This document shows, one piece after another, positions 16,845 through 24,763 of a DNA stretch of 64,000 nucleotides. The stretch is from Streptomyces sp. AA1529 (lineage in GTDB: Bacteria; Actinomycetota; Actinomycetes; Streptomycetales; Streptomycetaceae). The position numbers were made by a program, and so were the translations under genes. The stretch is from contig NZ_ALAP01000018.1 in assembly GCF_000280905.1 (NCBI RefSeq), positions 62,001-126,000 on the forward strand, in the 5' to 3' direction. How positions within the stretch are numbered: the first letter of the stretch is position 1; each line of letters begins with the position of its first letter. The notes beneath the pieces were generated by a model that worked only from the letters and a program-made list of their open reading frames with translations, was not told the DNA's origin and searched no databases.

Positions 16845-17090
16845 ATGGCGAGGCAGCGGGGCGGGGACAACGCACATCGGAAGCGGAAGCAGCAGGGCGC
16901 CAAGCGGCACCGGGAGATCTACGTCTTCGCCGAGGGCGAGGTGACGGAGGACGAGTACACGCAGATCGTCCTGGATGGTGCCGGTGCGGCGGTCGTGCTT
17001 CTGGCACTCCGGGGCCACCAGGACTGGCCCGACGCCATGCGTCAGGCGTTCCTGCGCCGCTGTTCGTCGACGAACTTGAGCACTTCGTAG
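16845..17090 (+). pseudogene. RloB-like protein, N-terminal fragment
   Basis: ATG 16845 begins MARQRGGDNAHRKRKQQGAK then REIYVFAEGEVTEDEYTQIV, the basic N-terminus and first strand/acidic motif (xEGxxTExxY) typical of RloB-domain proteins. After about residue 43 the resemblance ends, and the frame runs to a stop at 17088-17090 inside the end of the convergent caspase gene. Full RloB proteins have about 200 residues, so this is a truncated remnant. RloB commonly follows an AAA15 ATPase (RloA) in prokaryotic defence loci, in line with the ATPase remnant at 10310. Assignment rests on a short stretch. Confidence 0.6.
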
Positions 17091-18415
17091 GCCAGGGTCA
17101 ATCGCCTGCCCAATTGGGAGTCCGGTATCTGGTCGCGCAGGTCGCGGGCGAAAGTGTTGTAGGGGTTGATCTCAAGGGCGCGGTTCAAATCCCTGGCGGC
17201 CTCCTCATAGCGCCAGGTCGCCAGATACGCGGCGCCTCGCTCGGCGAGAGCAAAGGCGTTGTCCGGGTCGACTTCGAGCACGCGTTGGAGATCGCTGAGC
17301 GCCTGCCCGTAACGGCCCGTGACGCGATTCACGGCACCGAGTTCCGCCAAGGCCCACGTATTGCTGCGGTCGGCCTGGAGTGCACCGTTCAAATCCCTGA
17401 GCGCCTGTTCGTAGTTTCCGGTGAGCCGGTTCAGGGATCCCCGCTGAGCCAGGGCCCAGGCGTCGTGGGGATTCACATCGATCATACGGTTCAGAGACCG
17501 CAATGCCTGCTCGTGACGTCGTGCAGACATATGCTGCTCAATTTCCGCTCTCTCGGCAGCCTGCTGGTACGGGTTGGTCGCGTACCCGGCTCCGGGGAAG
17601 ACCTGAACGGCGGGCTGCAAATCCCGCCGCTCCGGGAGGTCGGGGAGATCGGGGAGGACGGGAAGGTAGTATCCGGCGGCCCCCATGATGCGGTAGGTGT
17701 TCCGGGCGAGCCACAGGCCTTCCGAAGCGTACGGGTCGTTGTCGTAATCGGCCCGCCCGACAGCCTGACCACTGATCCTCTCGCGTAACGCCTCGCAAAG
17801 TGTCTGGTCCACGTAGATGGCGCTGCCGGCCGAGGAGATTCCTTCCCGCAGTACTTCTGTGAGGGCAGCGGTCAGCCGCATGTCGCGAGCTTCCTGATCG
17901 GCTGCCGCAGCAGTGAGCACGGCCAACCGTGCCCGGCCCGAACGGACTCCACCCGCGAGGCGACTGGCGTTCGGTACGGCACCCCCCGCGTGGCAGGTGT
18001 CGATGAGGGCTATCACTCCGTCCACGCCGACCTCATCCGCCGCATCAGCCAGCAGTGATCCAACGTGGACAGCGGACAGCGTGCTCTGAGTCGTCGAGGA
18101 ACCGACCATGTAATAGAGGTCGGTCTGTTGAGGGGTGGTGAATCCGTGCCCGAGCAGGGCCACCACCATCGCAGCGCCGTCCGCGGTGGCCCTTCGCGTG
18201 ACCTCGTGCACCGCCCTGCGTACGTCCTCCGGCTCCAGTTCCTCCCCCACCAGCAGGGAGGGATGGTGCCCGTAGCGGGCTCGACACCCTCCGACCTCCG
18301 GATCCGTCAGGACACTGTGCAGGTCCCTTGCGGCCTCCTCCAGCCGGGACAGCCTCCCCATCGACCGGCACTGCGCCCCGATGACCAGGACGTGCCGCAC
18401 CCCGCTGCCCGTCAC
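17042..18415 (-). CDS. Caspase-fold peptidase with TPR repeats
   Basis: The product has 457 aa from GTG 18415, which overlaps the stop of the hydrolase gene by 4 bases (GTGA). Residues 8-260 form a caspase (C14) domain with strand HVLVIGA, catalytic His90 in VALLGHGF and Cys141 in ALIDTCHAGG. A Tyr/Pro-rich linker (YYLPVLPDLPDLPERRD) follows. The rest consists of four to five TPR-like repeats of 34 residues (ALRSLNRMIDVNPHDAWALA, ALRDLNGALQADRSNTWALA, ALSDLQRVLEVDPDNAFALA and others). Bacterial caspase-TPR proteins act as effectors in conflict or programmed-death systems, cutting a partner once activated. The coupled alpha/beta-hydrolase is the obvious partner or second effector. Which protein senses the trigger is not evident. 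Confidence 0.9.
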   Translation of the reverse strand: MTGSGVRHVLVIGAQCRSMGRLSRLEEAARDLHSVLTDPEVGGCRARYGHHPSLLVGEELEPEDVRRAVHEVTRRATADGAAMVVALLGHGFTTPQQTDLYYMVGSSTTQSTLSAVHVGSLLADAADEVGVDGVIALIDTCHAGGAVPNASRLAGGVRSGRARLAVLTAAAADQEARDMRLTAALTEVLREGISSAGSAIYVDQTLCEALRERISGQAVGRADYDNDPYASEGLWLARNTYRIMGAAGYYLPVLPDLPDLPERRDLQPAVQVFPGAGYATNPYQQAAERAEIEQHMSARRHEQALRSLNRMIDVNPHDAWALAQRGSLNRLTGNYEQALRDLNGALQADRSNTWALAELGAVNRVTGRYGQALSDLQRVLEVDPDNAFALAERGAAYLATWRYEEAARDLNRALEINPYNTFARDLRDQIPDSQLGRRLTLAYEVLKFVDEQRRRNA

Positions 18416-19383
18416 CGCTTCAGCACCTCGGCGATGGGCCCGGCCACGGCCGGTTGCCGCAGATACTTCGTGGCCGTGTGCACCCATATGCCGTCAGAGT
18501 CCACCCGGTCCGTGGTCGGCACGACTCGGGAAGTGTTCGGCAACATCCACTGCTGCAACCGGGGGCGGGCCACGACGATGTCGTCCCGGTCCCAGAAGTT
18601 CAGCCAACGGGCGACAACCTCCGGAGTTCGCGCGGGAACCGGGCGTATGCGCTGCCTCACGGCCGCCCCCGTCGCCAGCGGCGAGCCCAGCGTCACCAGC
18701 AATTCCACAGACCCCGTGTACTCGTGCAGCGCTTCGAACGACACCACCGTTCCCAGCGAATGCGCCACGACCACCAGCGGCCGCCCAGGGTCCGTCTGCC
18801 GCAACAGCCGCTCCCGAATTCTCGCGTCCAGTGTCCGACCGCGGCTGTCGCACTCAGCACGATTCAGATAGCGGCTGACCTGCGCCAGATGTCCCAGTAG
18901 AGACCAGCCGTTGGCCCACTGGGCAGCCCGGCGCAGTCCCGGAGCCTGCAGAATCGTCGTCAGCGCATTGGCCAGAACCCTTACCGGCCCCAACAGTCCC
19001 TGTGACTGGCCACCCGTCCGCTGCAACTGGTCCCGTGCATCGTCGGCGACTCTCAGAGTCTGCCGGTCCCCTTCGCGCTCCGCCTCTCGGGCGAGTTCAT
19101 CGACCATGTCCCGGACCAACGCAACCAGGGATTGCACCTGTTCGGCAGGGAAGTCATTTTCCGCACCCCCCTGCGCCTCACGGTCCGAGAACAGATCGCT
19201 GTAGTCCACAAACCGGGCTTCACTCAGCCATCCCTGCGTCAAACCGGAAACAGCATCCGCATGTCCGGCCTTACGCGCACCATCCGCCAGAGCCTCCAGC
19301 CAGGTGCGGCGTTCCCGCTCCGCATCTCGTAAGCCGCCGATACCATGAACAAAAAGCAGTTGAGTTCTTCCTGAGCTGCTCAC
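18412..19383 (-). CDS. Alpha/beta-hydrolase coupled to caspase-TPR gene
   Basis: The product has 323 aa from GTG 19383, giving the start VSSSGRTQLLFVHGIGGLRD. LFVHGIGG is the oxyanion strand, and the nucleophile Ser209 lies in VVVAHSLGTVVS. TLGSPL and FWDRDDIV fit the acid region. A His late in the chain (IWVHTATKYL) would complete the triad. Residues 65-195 form a long helical insertion or lid. The fold is that of lipases and esterases of the PGAP1/DUF676 type. No signal peptide is visible, so it acts inside the cell. It overlaps the caspase gene downstream, which implies joint expression and function. Confidence 0.87.
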   Translation of the reverse strand: MSSSGRTQLLFVHGIGGLRDAERERRTWLEALADGARKAGHADAVSGLTQGWLSEARFVDYSDLFSDREAQGGAENDFPAEQVQSLVALVRDMVDELAREAEREGDRQTLRVADDARDQLQRTGGQSQGLLGPVRVLANALTTILQAPGLRRAAQWANGWSLLGHLAQVSRYLNRAECDSRGRTLDARIRERLLRQTDPGRPLVVVAHSLGTVVSFEALHEYTGSVELLVTLGSPLATGAAVRQRIRPVPARTPEVVARWLNFWDRDDIVVARPRLQQWMLPNTSRVVPTTDRVDSDGIWVHTATKYLRQPAVAGPIAEVLKR

Positions 19384-19706
19384 CAAGCGCCCTTTGCTGC
19401 TTCTCTCGACCCGACACCACGAATCCCGGCGCTCGCGGGAAGGCAACTGCTGCACCCCCGTGCCGCGTTAGGACACCTCTCACGGTACTGCCGTACCCGC
19501 CGGTAGGCAGGGGCTTTGCAGTGAACCCCGCCCTTCCCCTGCATGGGCGGGTCAGGCCGCGCATTGTCAGGTCAAGAAAATGCGTACGGCCACGAACTCC
19601 GTCCGATGCCGACGAGGCGAGCAGCGCACTCGCCGTGCCGGCCACCAGGAGTCAGGCCGGTCCGGCGGTGCCGCACCCGCCGCCGGTGCCGCTGGACTGC
19701 GGGCCG
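19384..19706. other. Gene-free stretch upstream of the hydrolase-caspase pair
   Basis: Of the 342 bp between the hydrolase start and the DUF397 stop, I see no convincing coding sequence. It must hold the promoter of the minus-strand hydrolase-caspase operon. TTGACC (minus strand, about 19568-19573) is the only -35-like hexamer noticed. Confidence 0.5.
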
Positions 19707-19725
19707 CTCCGGTGATCCGCCGGGG

Positions 19726-19965
19726 TCAGGGGCGGGTGCGGGCGAGGAAGGCCGACCAGGCGGCGGGCGGGACGGCGAGCTGGGGGCCGGTGGGGTTCTT
19801 GGAGTCCCGGACATGGACGGTGTGCGGGCAGGCGGCCACCTCGACGCAGTTGCCGCCGTCGGTGTTGCTGTAGCTGGACTTGCGCCAGGAGACGGCGACC
19901 TCGACGCAGGCACCGCCGTCGTCGTTGCTGTAACTGGACTTGAACCATGCCAGTTCAGTGCTCAT
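19726..19965 (-). CDS. DUF397 protein with duplicated motif
   Basis: The product has 79 aa. The DUF397 signature occurs twice in tandem: AWFKSSYSNDDGGACVEVAV and SWRKSSYSNTDGGNCVEVAA, followed by VHVRDSKNPTGPQLAVPPAA and AFLARTRP. Most family members have one copy. The ATG overlaps the stop of the Scr1-type HTH gene upstream by 4 bases. DUF397/HTH pairs are very numerous in Streptomyces. The small protein is thought to work with its HTH partner as in WhiJ-like or toxin-antitoxin-like modules. Confidence 0.92.
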   Translation of the reverse strand: MSTELAWFKSSYSNDDGGACVEVAVSWRKSSYSNTDGGNCVEVAACPHTVHVRDSKNPTGPQLAVPPAAWSAFLARTRP

Positions 19966-20795
19966 AGCTCCTCCGCCAACCTGCTGATGAACCGCGCCGA
20001 CTCGTCCGGGTTGAGAGCCTGCCGCAGGATCATTTCATGCCGCTGGATGAAGTTGCCTACCTTCTCTGGCTGCGAATAGAGCACGCCCATCTCCTGACCC
20101 TCCTCGTAGGCAAGGTACTCGTGGTCCGGGGTCTTCAGGAGTGTGAAGGGACCTCGGAGTCCAGCGTGAACGCCTCGGTCAGTTGGTAGGACCTGAATGT
20201 TCACATGACGCGGCCGTCCTGTCTCGACCAGGCGCAGGAGCTGGTCACGCCATGAGTCGATGTCACCAACCTGCCGGTGCAGCGCAGCTTCTTCCATCAC
20301 GAAGCTGAATGCCTTGGTCTGTCGTGACAGCAGGGCCTGTCGCTCCAATCGTCCCTTGATCCGTTCCTCGATCGTCTCGTCGTCCAACGGAGGACAGTGG
20401 GCGGCCAGCAGAGCGCGGACGTACCCTGTGGTTTGCAGTAGCCCGGGTACGAACTGAGTCTCATAGCAGCAGAGTGCCACCGCGTCGCTCTCCGCGTGCA
20501 TGAAGTCATGCGAGTACGACGGAAACGGCTCGGGCCGGAGGAACTCCACCGCAGCGGCCAACTTGCCCTGTGCCCCGGACATCTCGTCGGCGATCCGCAG
20601 CACATGGGCCTGCGCCTTGCGTACGCCACGTTCCATGCCCTTGATGGCGTCGTAGCCGTAGCCGGCCTCGTCCGCGAGGGCCTGCCGGGAGATGCCGGCT
20701 GCCTCGCGCCAGCGTTTCATCTGGTCCCCGGCGTAGCGCCACGCCATGGGGCGTTCGTCGCCGTTGCCGTTCCTGTTGCCGCCATTGCCCGCCAA
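19962..20795 (-). CDS. XRE-family HTH regulator with Scr1-type (DUF5753) domain
   Basis: The product has 277 aa if translation starts at TTG 20795, which has AGGAGG 8 bases upstream. ATG 20747 (MAWRYAGDQMKRWREAAG) is an alternative that keeps all domains. An HTH_31/XRE domain covers about 18-75 (SRQALADEAGYGYDAIKGME), and a DUF5753 domain about 95-270 (FVPGLLQTTGYVRALL, WRDQLLRLVE, VLPTDRGVHAGLRGPFTLL, NPDESARFI). It is the usual partner of the DUF397 gene that overlaps its 3' end. It acts as a DNA-binding regulator, probably of its own operon. Confidence 0.93.
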   Translation of the reverse strand: MAGNGGNRNGNGDERPMAWRYAGDQMKRWREAAGISRQALADEAGYGYDAIKGMERGVRKAQAHVLRIADEMSGAQGKLAAAVEFLRPEPFPSYSHDFMHAESDAVALCCYETQFVPGLLQTTGYVRALLAAHCPPLDDETIEERIKGRLERQALLSRQTKAFSFVMEEAALHRQVGDIDSWRDQLLRLVETGRPRHVNIQVLPTDRGVHAGLRGPFTLLKTPDHEYLAYEEGQEMGVLYSQPEKVGNFIQRHEMILRQALNPDESARFISRLAEEL

Positions 20796-20912
20796 CCGGC
20801 TCACCTCCTGAGCCAGTACGCCCGATGGCCGAGAGGACACCCCGGGCACACTCACCGTCCGTACCTGTTCCGTTACTTCGCACCGTAGCCTGTGACCAGC
20901 AGGCTTTGCCCC

Positions 20913-21131
20913 ATGGAGAGCGAGATTCCCCCGGCGGGGGTCTTCGCGGTCGATGTACGGACGGGCCGGGTCGGCCAAGTGATGGGCCGCGAAGGGCCGT
21001 ACGTGCAGTTGCGGCCGCCCGGCGGCGGATGCGAGTGGGAGGTGCCCCCGGACGCGGTGCGCCCGGCGCGGGTCAGTGAGGAGCTGCGCGCCCGGGTGAC
21101 CGATCTCAACTGGCAGAGCAGGCTGCCGTGA
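20913..21131 (+). CDS. Small Streptomyces-type hypothetical protein
   Basis: The product has 72 aa from ATG 20913. Sequence: short beta-strand pattern FAVDVRTGRVGQVMG, then YVQLRPPGGGCEWEVPPDAV and a charged helix. It is recognisable as a common small protein in Streptomyces that often accompanies Scr1-HTH/DUF397 loci, with no known activity. Its stop overlaps the next GTG by 4 bases, so the two are coupled. Confidence 0.75.
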   Translation: MESEIPPAGVFAVDVRTGRVGQVMGREGPYVQLRPPGGGCEWEVPPDAVRPARVSEELRARVTDLNWQSRLP

Positions 21132-21379
21132 GCGGCGGTCACCGGCCCCGGTCCGTCATCCGGTACGAGAACTGGGTGTTCGTGCCCGACCAGGAGCCGG
21201 ACGCCGAGCCGATCATGTACGCGATGCAGTGTGCGGTCTGCGACGAGCAGTCCGCCGCGAGCATCGACTACACCGAGGGGCACGCATGGGCGCTGCGCCA
21301 CTCCGGGCGCAACCCTTCCCATCACACGTACCGGGAACTGGTCACCCGGCCCTGGCGGTGCTGGATGCGCGGCTGGTGA
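21128..21379 (+). CDS. Small hypothetical protein with CxxC (DUF7848-like)
   Basis: The product has 83 aa from GTG 21128, overlapping the gene before it. It contains YAMQCAVCDEQS (a CxxC knuckle) and WALRHSGRNPSHHTYREL with several histidines, consistent with a small zinc-binding domain. The family is widespread in Streptomyces and has no assigned role. The following 197 bp show no further gene. Confidence 0.75.
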   Translation: MSGGHRPRSVIRYENWVFVPDQEPDAEPIMYAMQCAVCDEQSAASIDYTEGHAWALRHSGRNPSHHTYRELVTRPWRCWMRGW

Positions 21380-21576
21380 GTCGGGCGGCCGAAGCGGCTC
21401 AACGGACAGCTCAGGGACGGGACTTACGCTCCGCAACCGTCCGTCGCCAACTACCCACAGTCCGTGTACTCTGCCGCGTGTCAGCTCACCTCATGTGCCA
21501 CACATGAGGCGGCCCCCGACGGTGTTAGCGCACCGGCCGAGGGCCTTCACCGCCAAGGTCTGAGAGGGACCCTGGG

Positions 21577-22581
21577 ATGCACAGGCATGTTAGCGCGCCC
21601 GCGCGCTTCTTCTCCCAGTTGCCGAACGACATCATCCGCCACCCCCGCCTGTCCGCGCCTGCGGTACGGCTCCTGGCCTGGCAGCTCTCGCTTCCCGAAG
21701 GCGCCGACGAACCGCTGTGGCGGACGGCCGAGCGCGCCGGGATCGGGAAGGTCACCTTCCAGCACGCCAAGCGTCAACTACGCGCGGAGCGGTACCTGTT
21801 CGAGTGGCGTCGGCAGAGCGCGGACGGCCGCTGGCAGACCGTGCAGCTCCTCACCAACGTGCCGCTCTCCCCGGACGAGGCGCGGGAGCACGCCGCGAGT
21901 GCGAGGGGCGTTCGTGCCGTCGCCCGACCGGTCGCCCGACCAGCCTCCCGGCCCGCCGTCCGACCGGCGGGCACCGCACCGGCCGCCGGTGGGCCGACCC
22001 GTCGGTCCGCCGCCCCTCAACCCCTTGAAACACCCGTGGGGAACACCTCCCACCCACCGGCACCCACCTCGTCTCACGCCGGGCACCGGATCGGCGCCGC
22101 GTCCCACCACCGCGCGGCCGAAGCGCTGCTGCTGTCCCTCGCCCGCTCGGGGCCGCACCTCGCGCTGCCGCCGCGCAAGGCGCGAAAGTGGGCACCCCTC
22201 GCGGCGCGCTGGCTGGAGCGCGGGATCGGCACGGACGACACCCGTACCGCGCTGACAGCGGGACTGGAACACGCCCACTCCCCGCTCGGCGCCCTCCGCT
22301 GGCGGCTGGAGCACGCGCTCCCCGAACCGGCCCCGGCCATCGCGGCGGTCCCTCCGGACCCGGGTTCGACGCCGCTCCCCCGCGTGTCCGGTATGCGGGA
22401 GTGCGCGGGCCCGCACACCCAGCCGCTGCTGTTCGCCCCGGTCGGCGACGAGAAGCGGTGCCCCGCCTGCCGAACCGACGCAGCAACGGTGACGGCAGCG
22501 GCGGCACCTTCGCCCGGACCCGGCCTGACGGCGTTCCGCGCCGCCCGCAGGGCCCTCGCCGTACCGTCGACGAGCACCTGA
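21577..22581 (+). CDS. Helix-turn-helix protein of the Streptomyces replication/plasmid-like type
   Basis: The product has 334 aa. The N-terminal winged-helix domain covers about 10-85: FFSQLPNDIIRHPRLSAPAV, LLAWQLSLPEG, WRTAERAGIGKVTFQHAKRQ. A Pro/Ala-rich linker with PVARPASRPAVRP repeats follows (about 110-165), then a helical domain (HHRAAEALLLSLARSGPHLA) and a C-terminal CxxC (RCPACRTD) with an upstream CAGPH that may bind zinc. Similar proteins occur in several copies per Streptomyces genome, and their function is not established. DNA binding is inferred from the N-terminal domain. Confidence 0.75.
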   Translation: MHRHVSAPARFFSQLPNDIIRHPRLSAPAVRLLAWQLSLPEGADEPLWRTAERAGIGKVTFQHAKRQLRAERYLFEWRRQSADGRWQTVQLLTNVPLSPDEAREHAASARGVRAVARPVARPASRPAVRPAGTAPAAGGPTRRSAAPQPLETPVGNTSHPPAPTSSHAGHRIGAASHHRAAEALLLSLARSGPHLALPPRKARKWAPLAARWLERGIGTDDTRTALTAGLEHAHSPLGALRWRLEHALPEPAPAIAAVPPDPGSTPLPRVSGMRECAGPHTQPLLFAPVGDEKRCPACRTDAATVTAAAAPSPGPGLTAFRAARRALAVPSTST

Positions 22582-22606
22582 AGGCGACCGGCCGCCTGAC
22601 CGAACC

Positions 22607-23506
22607 TCACGCCTGGGGCCGTACGCACGTGTAGCCGCGTTCCTGGAGGACGGGCAGGTAGCGGTCGACGGCGGCGACGGTCTGCTGCCGGGGGCCGCCG
22701 CCGTCGTGCTGGAGGACGATGACGCCGGGGGCCGCGTCCCGGGTGACGGCGCGGACGATGTGCGCCACGCCCGGCCGGGCCCAGTCCTGGGTGTCCACGG
22801 ACCAGCCCATCGGCTCCATGCCCAGATCGGAGCAGACGCGCAGTGAGGGAGGGTGCCAGTCCCCGTAGGGGGCGCGGCACCAGCGGGGCGGGGCGCCCAG
22901 GACGCGGTCGATCAGGTCGCTGGTGCGGCCCAGTTCGTCCCGGACGTGGCCGGTGTCCAGCCGGGTGAGCTGCTTGTGGTTCCAGGAGTGGTTGCCCACC
23001 ACGTGGCCGTCGGCGGTGATGGCGTGCAGCAGGTCGGGGAAGGCGGCGGCGTTCTCGCCGACGACGAAGAAGGTGGCCTGCACCCCGTGCCGCCGCAGCA
23101 CCTCCAGCAGCGCCGGGGTGTGGACGGGGTGCGGGCCGTCGTCGAACGTCAGCGCGATGACGCGCCGTCCCTGCCCGGCGGGCAGGAACATCTCGGCGTG
23201 GGTGCGGACGGGTGCGTGGGGCTTCGGTTCGCCCATCGAGGTCTCACCGGCGAGGGGACGCAGCCGGTAGCTGTCGTGCGCGGCGGGACTCGGCTGCGCG
23301 TCGGCGCCACTCGGCGCGGAGGGGGCCGGACCGCCGGGATCGGGAGCGGATCCCTTCGGGGATCCGGCTCCCGCCTTCGCGTGCCCGCCTCCGGTGTCCT
23401 CGTGGGTGAGCACGCCCGCACCGACACCCGCGAGCGCCGCGGTTCCGACACCGACGCCGACGCAGAGCAGAGTCCTGCGCGAAACAATATGACTATCGGA
23501 TCGCAT
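22607..23506 (-). CDS. Secreted polysaccharide deacetylase (NodB domain)
   Basis: The product has 299 aa. The N-terminus MRSDSHIVSRRTLLCVGVGV has twin arginines and a hydrophobic core, compatible with Tat export or a membrane anchor. A Ser/Pro/Gly linker follows, then the NodB domain (about 110-299): TFDDGP (catalytic base and metal Asp), NHSWNH (metal His residues), RAPYGDW and VIVLQHDGGG. Such CE4 enzymes remove N-acetyl groups from peptidoglycan or chitin-like polymers outside the cell. Substrate is not shown by the sequence. Confidence 0.92.
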   Translation of the reverse strand: MRSDSHIVSRRTLLCVGVGVGTAALAGVGAGVLTHEDTGGGHAKAGAGSPKGSAPDPGGPAPSAPSGADAQPSPAAHDSYRLRPLAGETSMGEPKPHAPVRTHAEMFLPAGQGRRVIALTFDDGPHPVHTPALLEVLRRHGVQATFFVVGENAAAFPDLLHAITADGHVVGNHSWNHKQLTRLDTGHVRDELGRTSDLIDRVLGAPPRWCRAPYGDWHPPSLRVCSDLGMEPMGWSVDTQDWARPGVAHIVRAVTRDAAPGVIVLQHDGGGPRQQTVAAVDRYLPVLQERGYTCVRPQA

Positions 23507-23791
23507 GATATTTGGTTAGCAGCGTCGGACGCCGCCGCGCGGGAGCCGCGCGCGGCCGGCCCCGGAGTCCACGCGAACGGCGCACCGCTCCCGCGATACG
23601 AACCCCGGCTTCCGCCCAGCGGACCCCGGCCGGGCCGACGGTGCGGCCACTCGGCCGAGCCGCCCGGCCGGCGTCAGGCCCGGGCCGCGCCGGAGTCCGG
23701 CCCGGTCGGATCGGGCCGGGCCGGATCGGGTCGGATCGGGTCTGGCCGGGCCGGGCCGGGCCGGACCCGGGTCAGGGCGGAGCCGGCCGGG
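23507..23791. other. Gene-free GC-rich stretch with CGGGCCGG repeats
   Basis: The 285 bp upstream of the deacetylase begin AT-rich (probable promoter for the minus-strand gene). They then carry many short GGGCCGGATCGG/GGTCGG-type repeats at 23700-23770, next to the end of the gene at 23792. No coding sequence is seen. Confidence 0.6.
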
Positions 23792-24343
23792 TCAGGCCGA
23801 TCGCGGCGCCGGCCACTCCTCCTCGCCGTCGTCCTGCGGCTCGTCCCGCACCCGCAGCGCCGCGATCCACAGCGGCAGCAGCCGGTGCACCGCGTAGGCG
23901 ATCAGCCCGGTGGCGGCGAGCGGACCCGCGAGGTCGGCCATCGAGGTGCCCGCGACCCACAGGACGTAGAAGCCCAGCAACGCGGCTGTCAGCAGCCAGG
24001 AGTTGATCCGGTACGCCCACAGATGCGCCGTCCCCCGCTCGGCCACCTGCCGCTCGTCCAGGAACCGGACACGCAGCTCCAACAACCCACGAGTCATGGA
24101 GTTCAGCAGACCGGTGAGCGGGACCCAGACCAGCAGCGACACCAGCAGCGCCACCACCGGCCACAGGGCCGCCGACGCGAAGCAGCCCACCATCCCGGTC
24201 AACCCCAGGGCCGTCGTGGCCACATGGGCCGCAACGATGCGGTGCCTCGCTCCTCGAGAGGCGTGGAAGCGCTTGGTGCGCGCGTCGTTCATCGTCCGCA
24301 GCAGCCACCTGTCATAGCGCGTGCCGTGTGTACCGGTGGTCAT
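23792..24343 (-). CDS. Small integral membrane protein paired with an HTH regulator
   Basis: The product has 183 aa, with four hydrophobic helices at about 38-58, 60-82, 110-130 and 135-158 and charged ends (TKRFHASRGARHR; RDEPQDDGEEE). ATG 24343 overlaps the stop of the HTH gene by 4 bases. Operons of a small YozG-like HTH protein and a four-helix membrane protein are common in actinobacteria. The membrane protein may be the regulated product. No enzyme motif is visible. Confidence 0.8.
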   Translation of the reverse strand: MTTGTHGTRYDRWLLRTMNDARTKRFHASRGARHRIVAAHVATTALGLTGMVGCFASAALWPVVALLVSLLVWVPLTGLLNSMTRGLLELRVRFLDERQVAERGTAHLWAYRINSWLLTAALLGFYVLWVAGTSMADLAGPLAATGLIAYAVHRLLPLWIAALRVRDEPQDDGEEEWPAPRSA

Positions 24344-24633
24344 CCGGTGCTCCTCCCCGTGTGTGCGGTCGCGTCGGCCCCGTCCCGGCCGCCGCCCGCG
24401 CCGTACACCTCGTCCGTGAGCGGACGAAACGGCTCCAGGGAGAACAGGGCCTCCACCGGCAGCCGGAAGTACGCCGCGATGCGCAGCGCCAGATCGAGAC
24501 TGGGGTTGTACTGGCCCCGCTCGATGTAGCCGATCGTCTGATAGTGCGCGCCCACTGCTTCGGCCAGCGCCTGCCGGGACACCTTCCGTTCCGCCCGCAC
24601 GACCGCCAGCCTGTTGTGCACGTGCTCGCTCAT
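24340..24633 (-). CDS. Small XRE-family transcriptional regulator
   Basis: The product has 97 aa. An HTH_3 domain occupies residues 8-65 (NRLAVVRAERKVSRQALAEA, YQTIGYIERGQYNPSLDLAL), followed by VEALFSLEPF. It resembles the YozG/PlcR-like short regulators. It is first in a two-gene operon with the overlapping membrane-protein gene and probably autoregulates it. The AT-rich region at 24634-24665 upstream is the likely promoter. Confidence 0.92.
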   Translation of the reverse strand: MSEHVHNRLAVVRAERKVSRQALAEAVGAHYQTIGYIERGQYNPSLDLALRIAAYFRLPVEALFSLEPFRPLTDEVYGAGGGRDGADATAHTGRSTG

Positions 24634-24763
24634 GTATAAGAAGTACTACATCTGACAGCAGGAGCACAACATCGCAGCGACGCGGACGACCGCTTCGCGG
24701 CCCGGCGGTGCGCTGCCCGCACGCACCCCACCCGCCCCGGCACCGCCCGGGTACTCTCGCCCG

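Noticed and set aside
19543..20079. Plus-strand gene across the DUF397 gene
   Set aside because: It is the antisense reading of a well-supported DUF397 protein and shows no protein-like composition.
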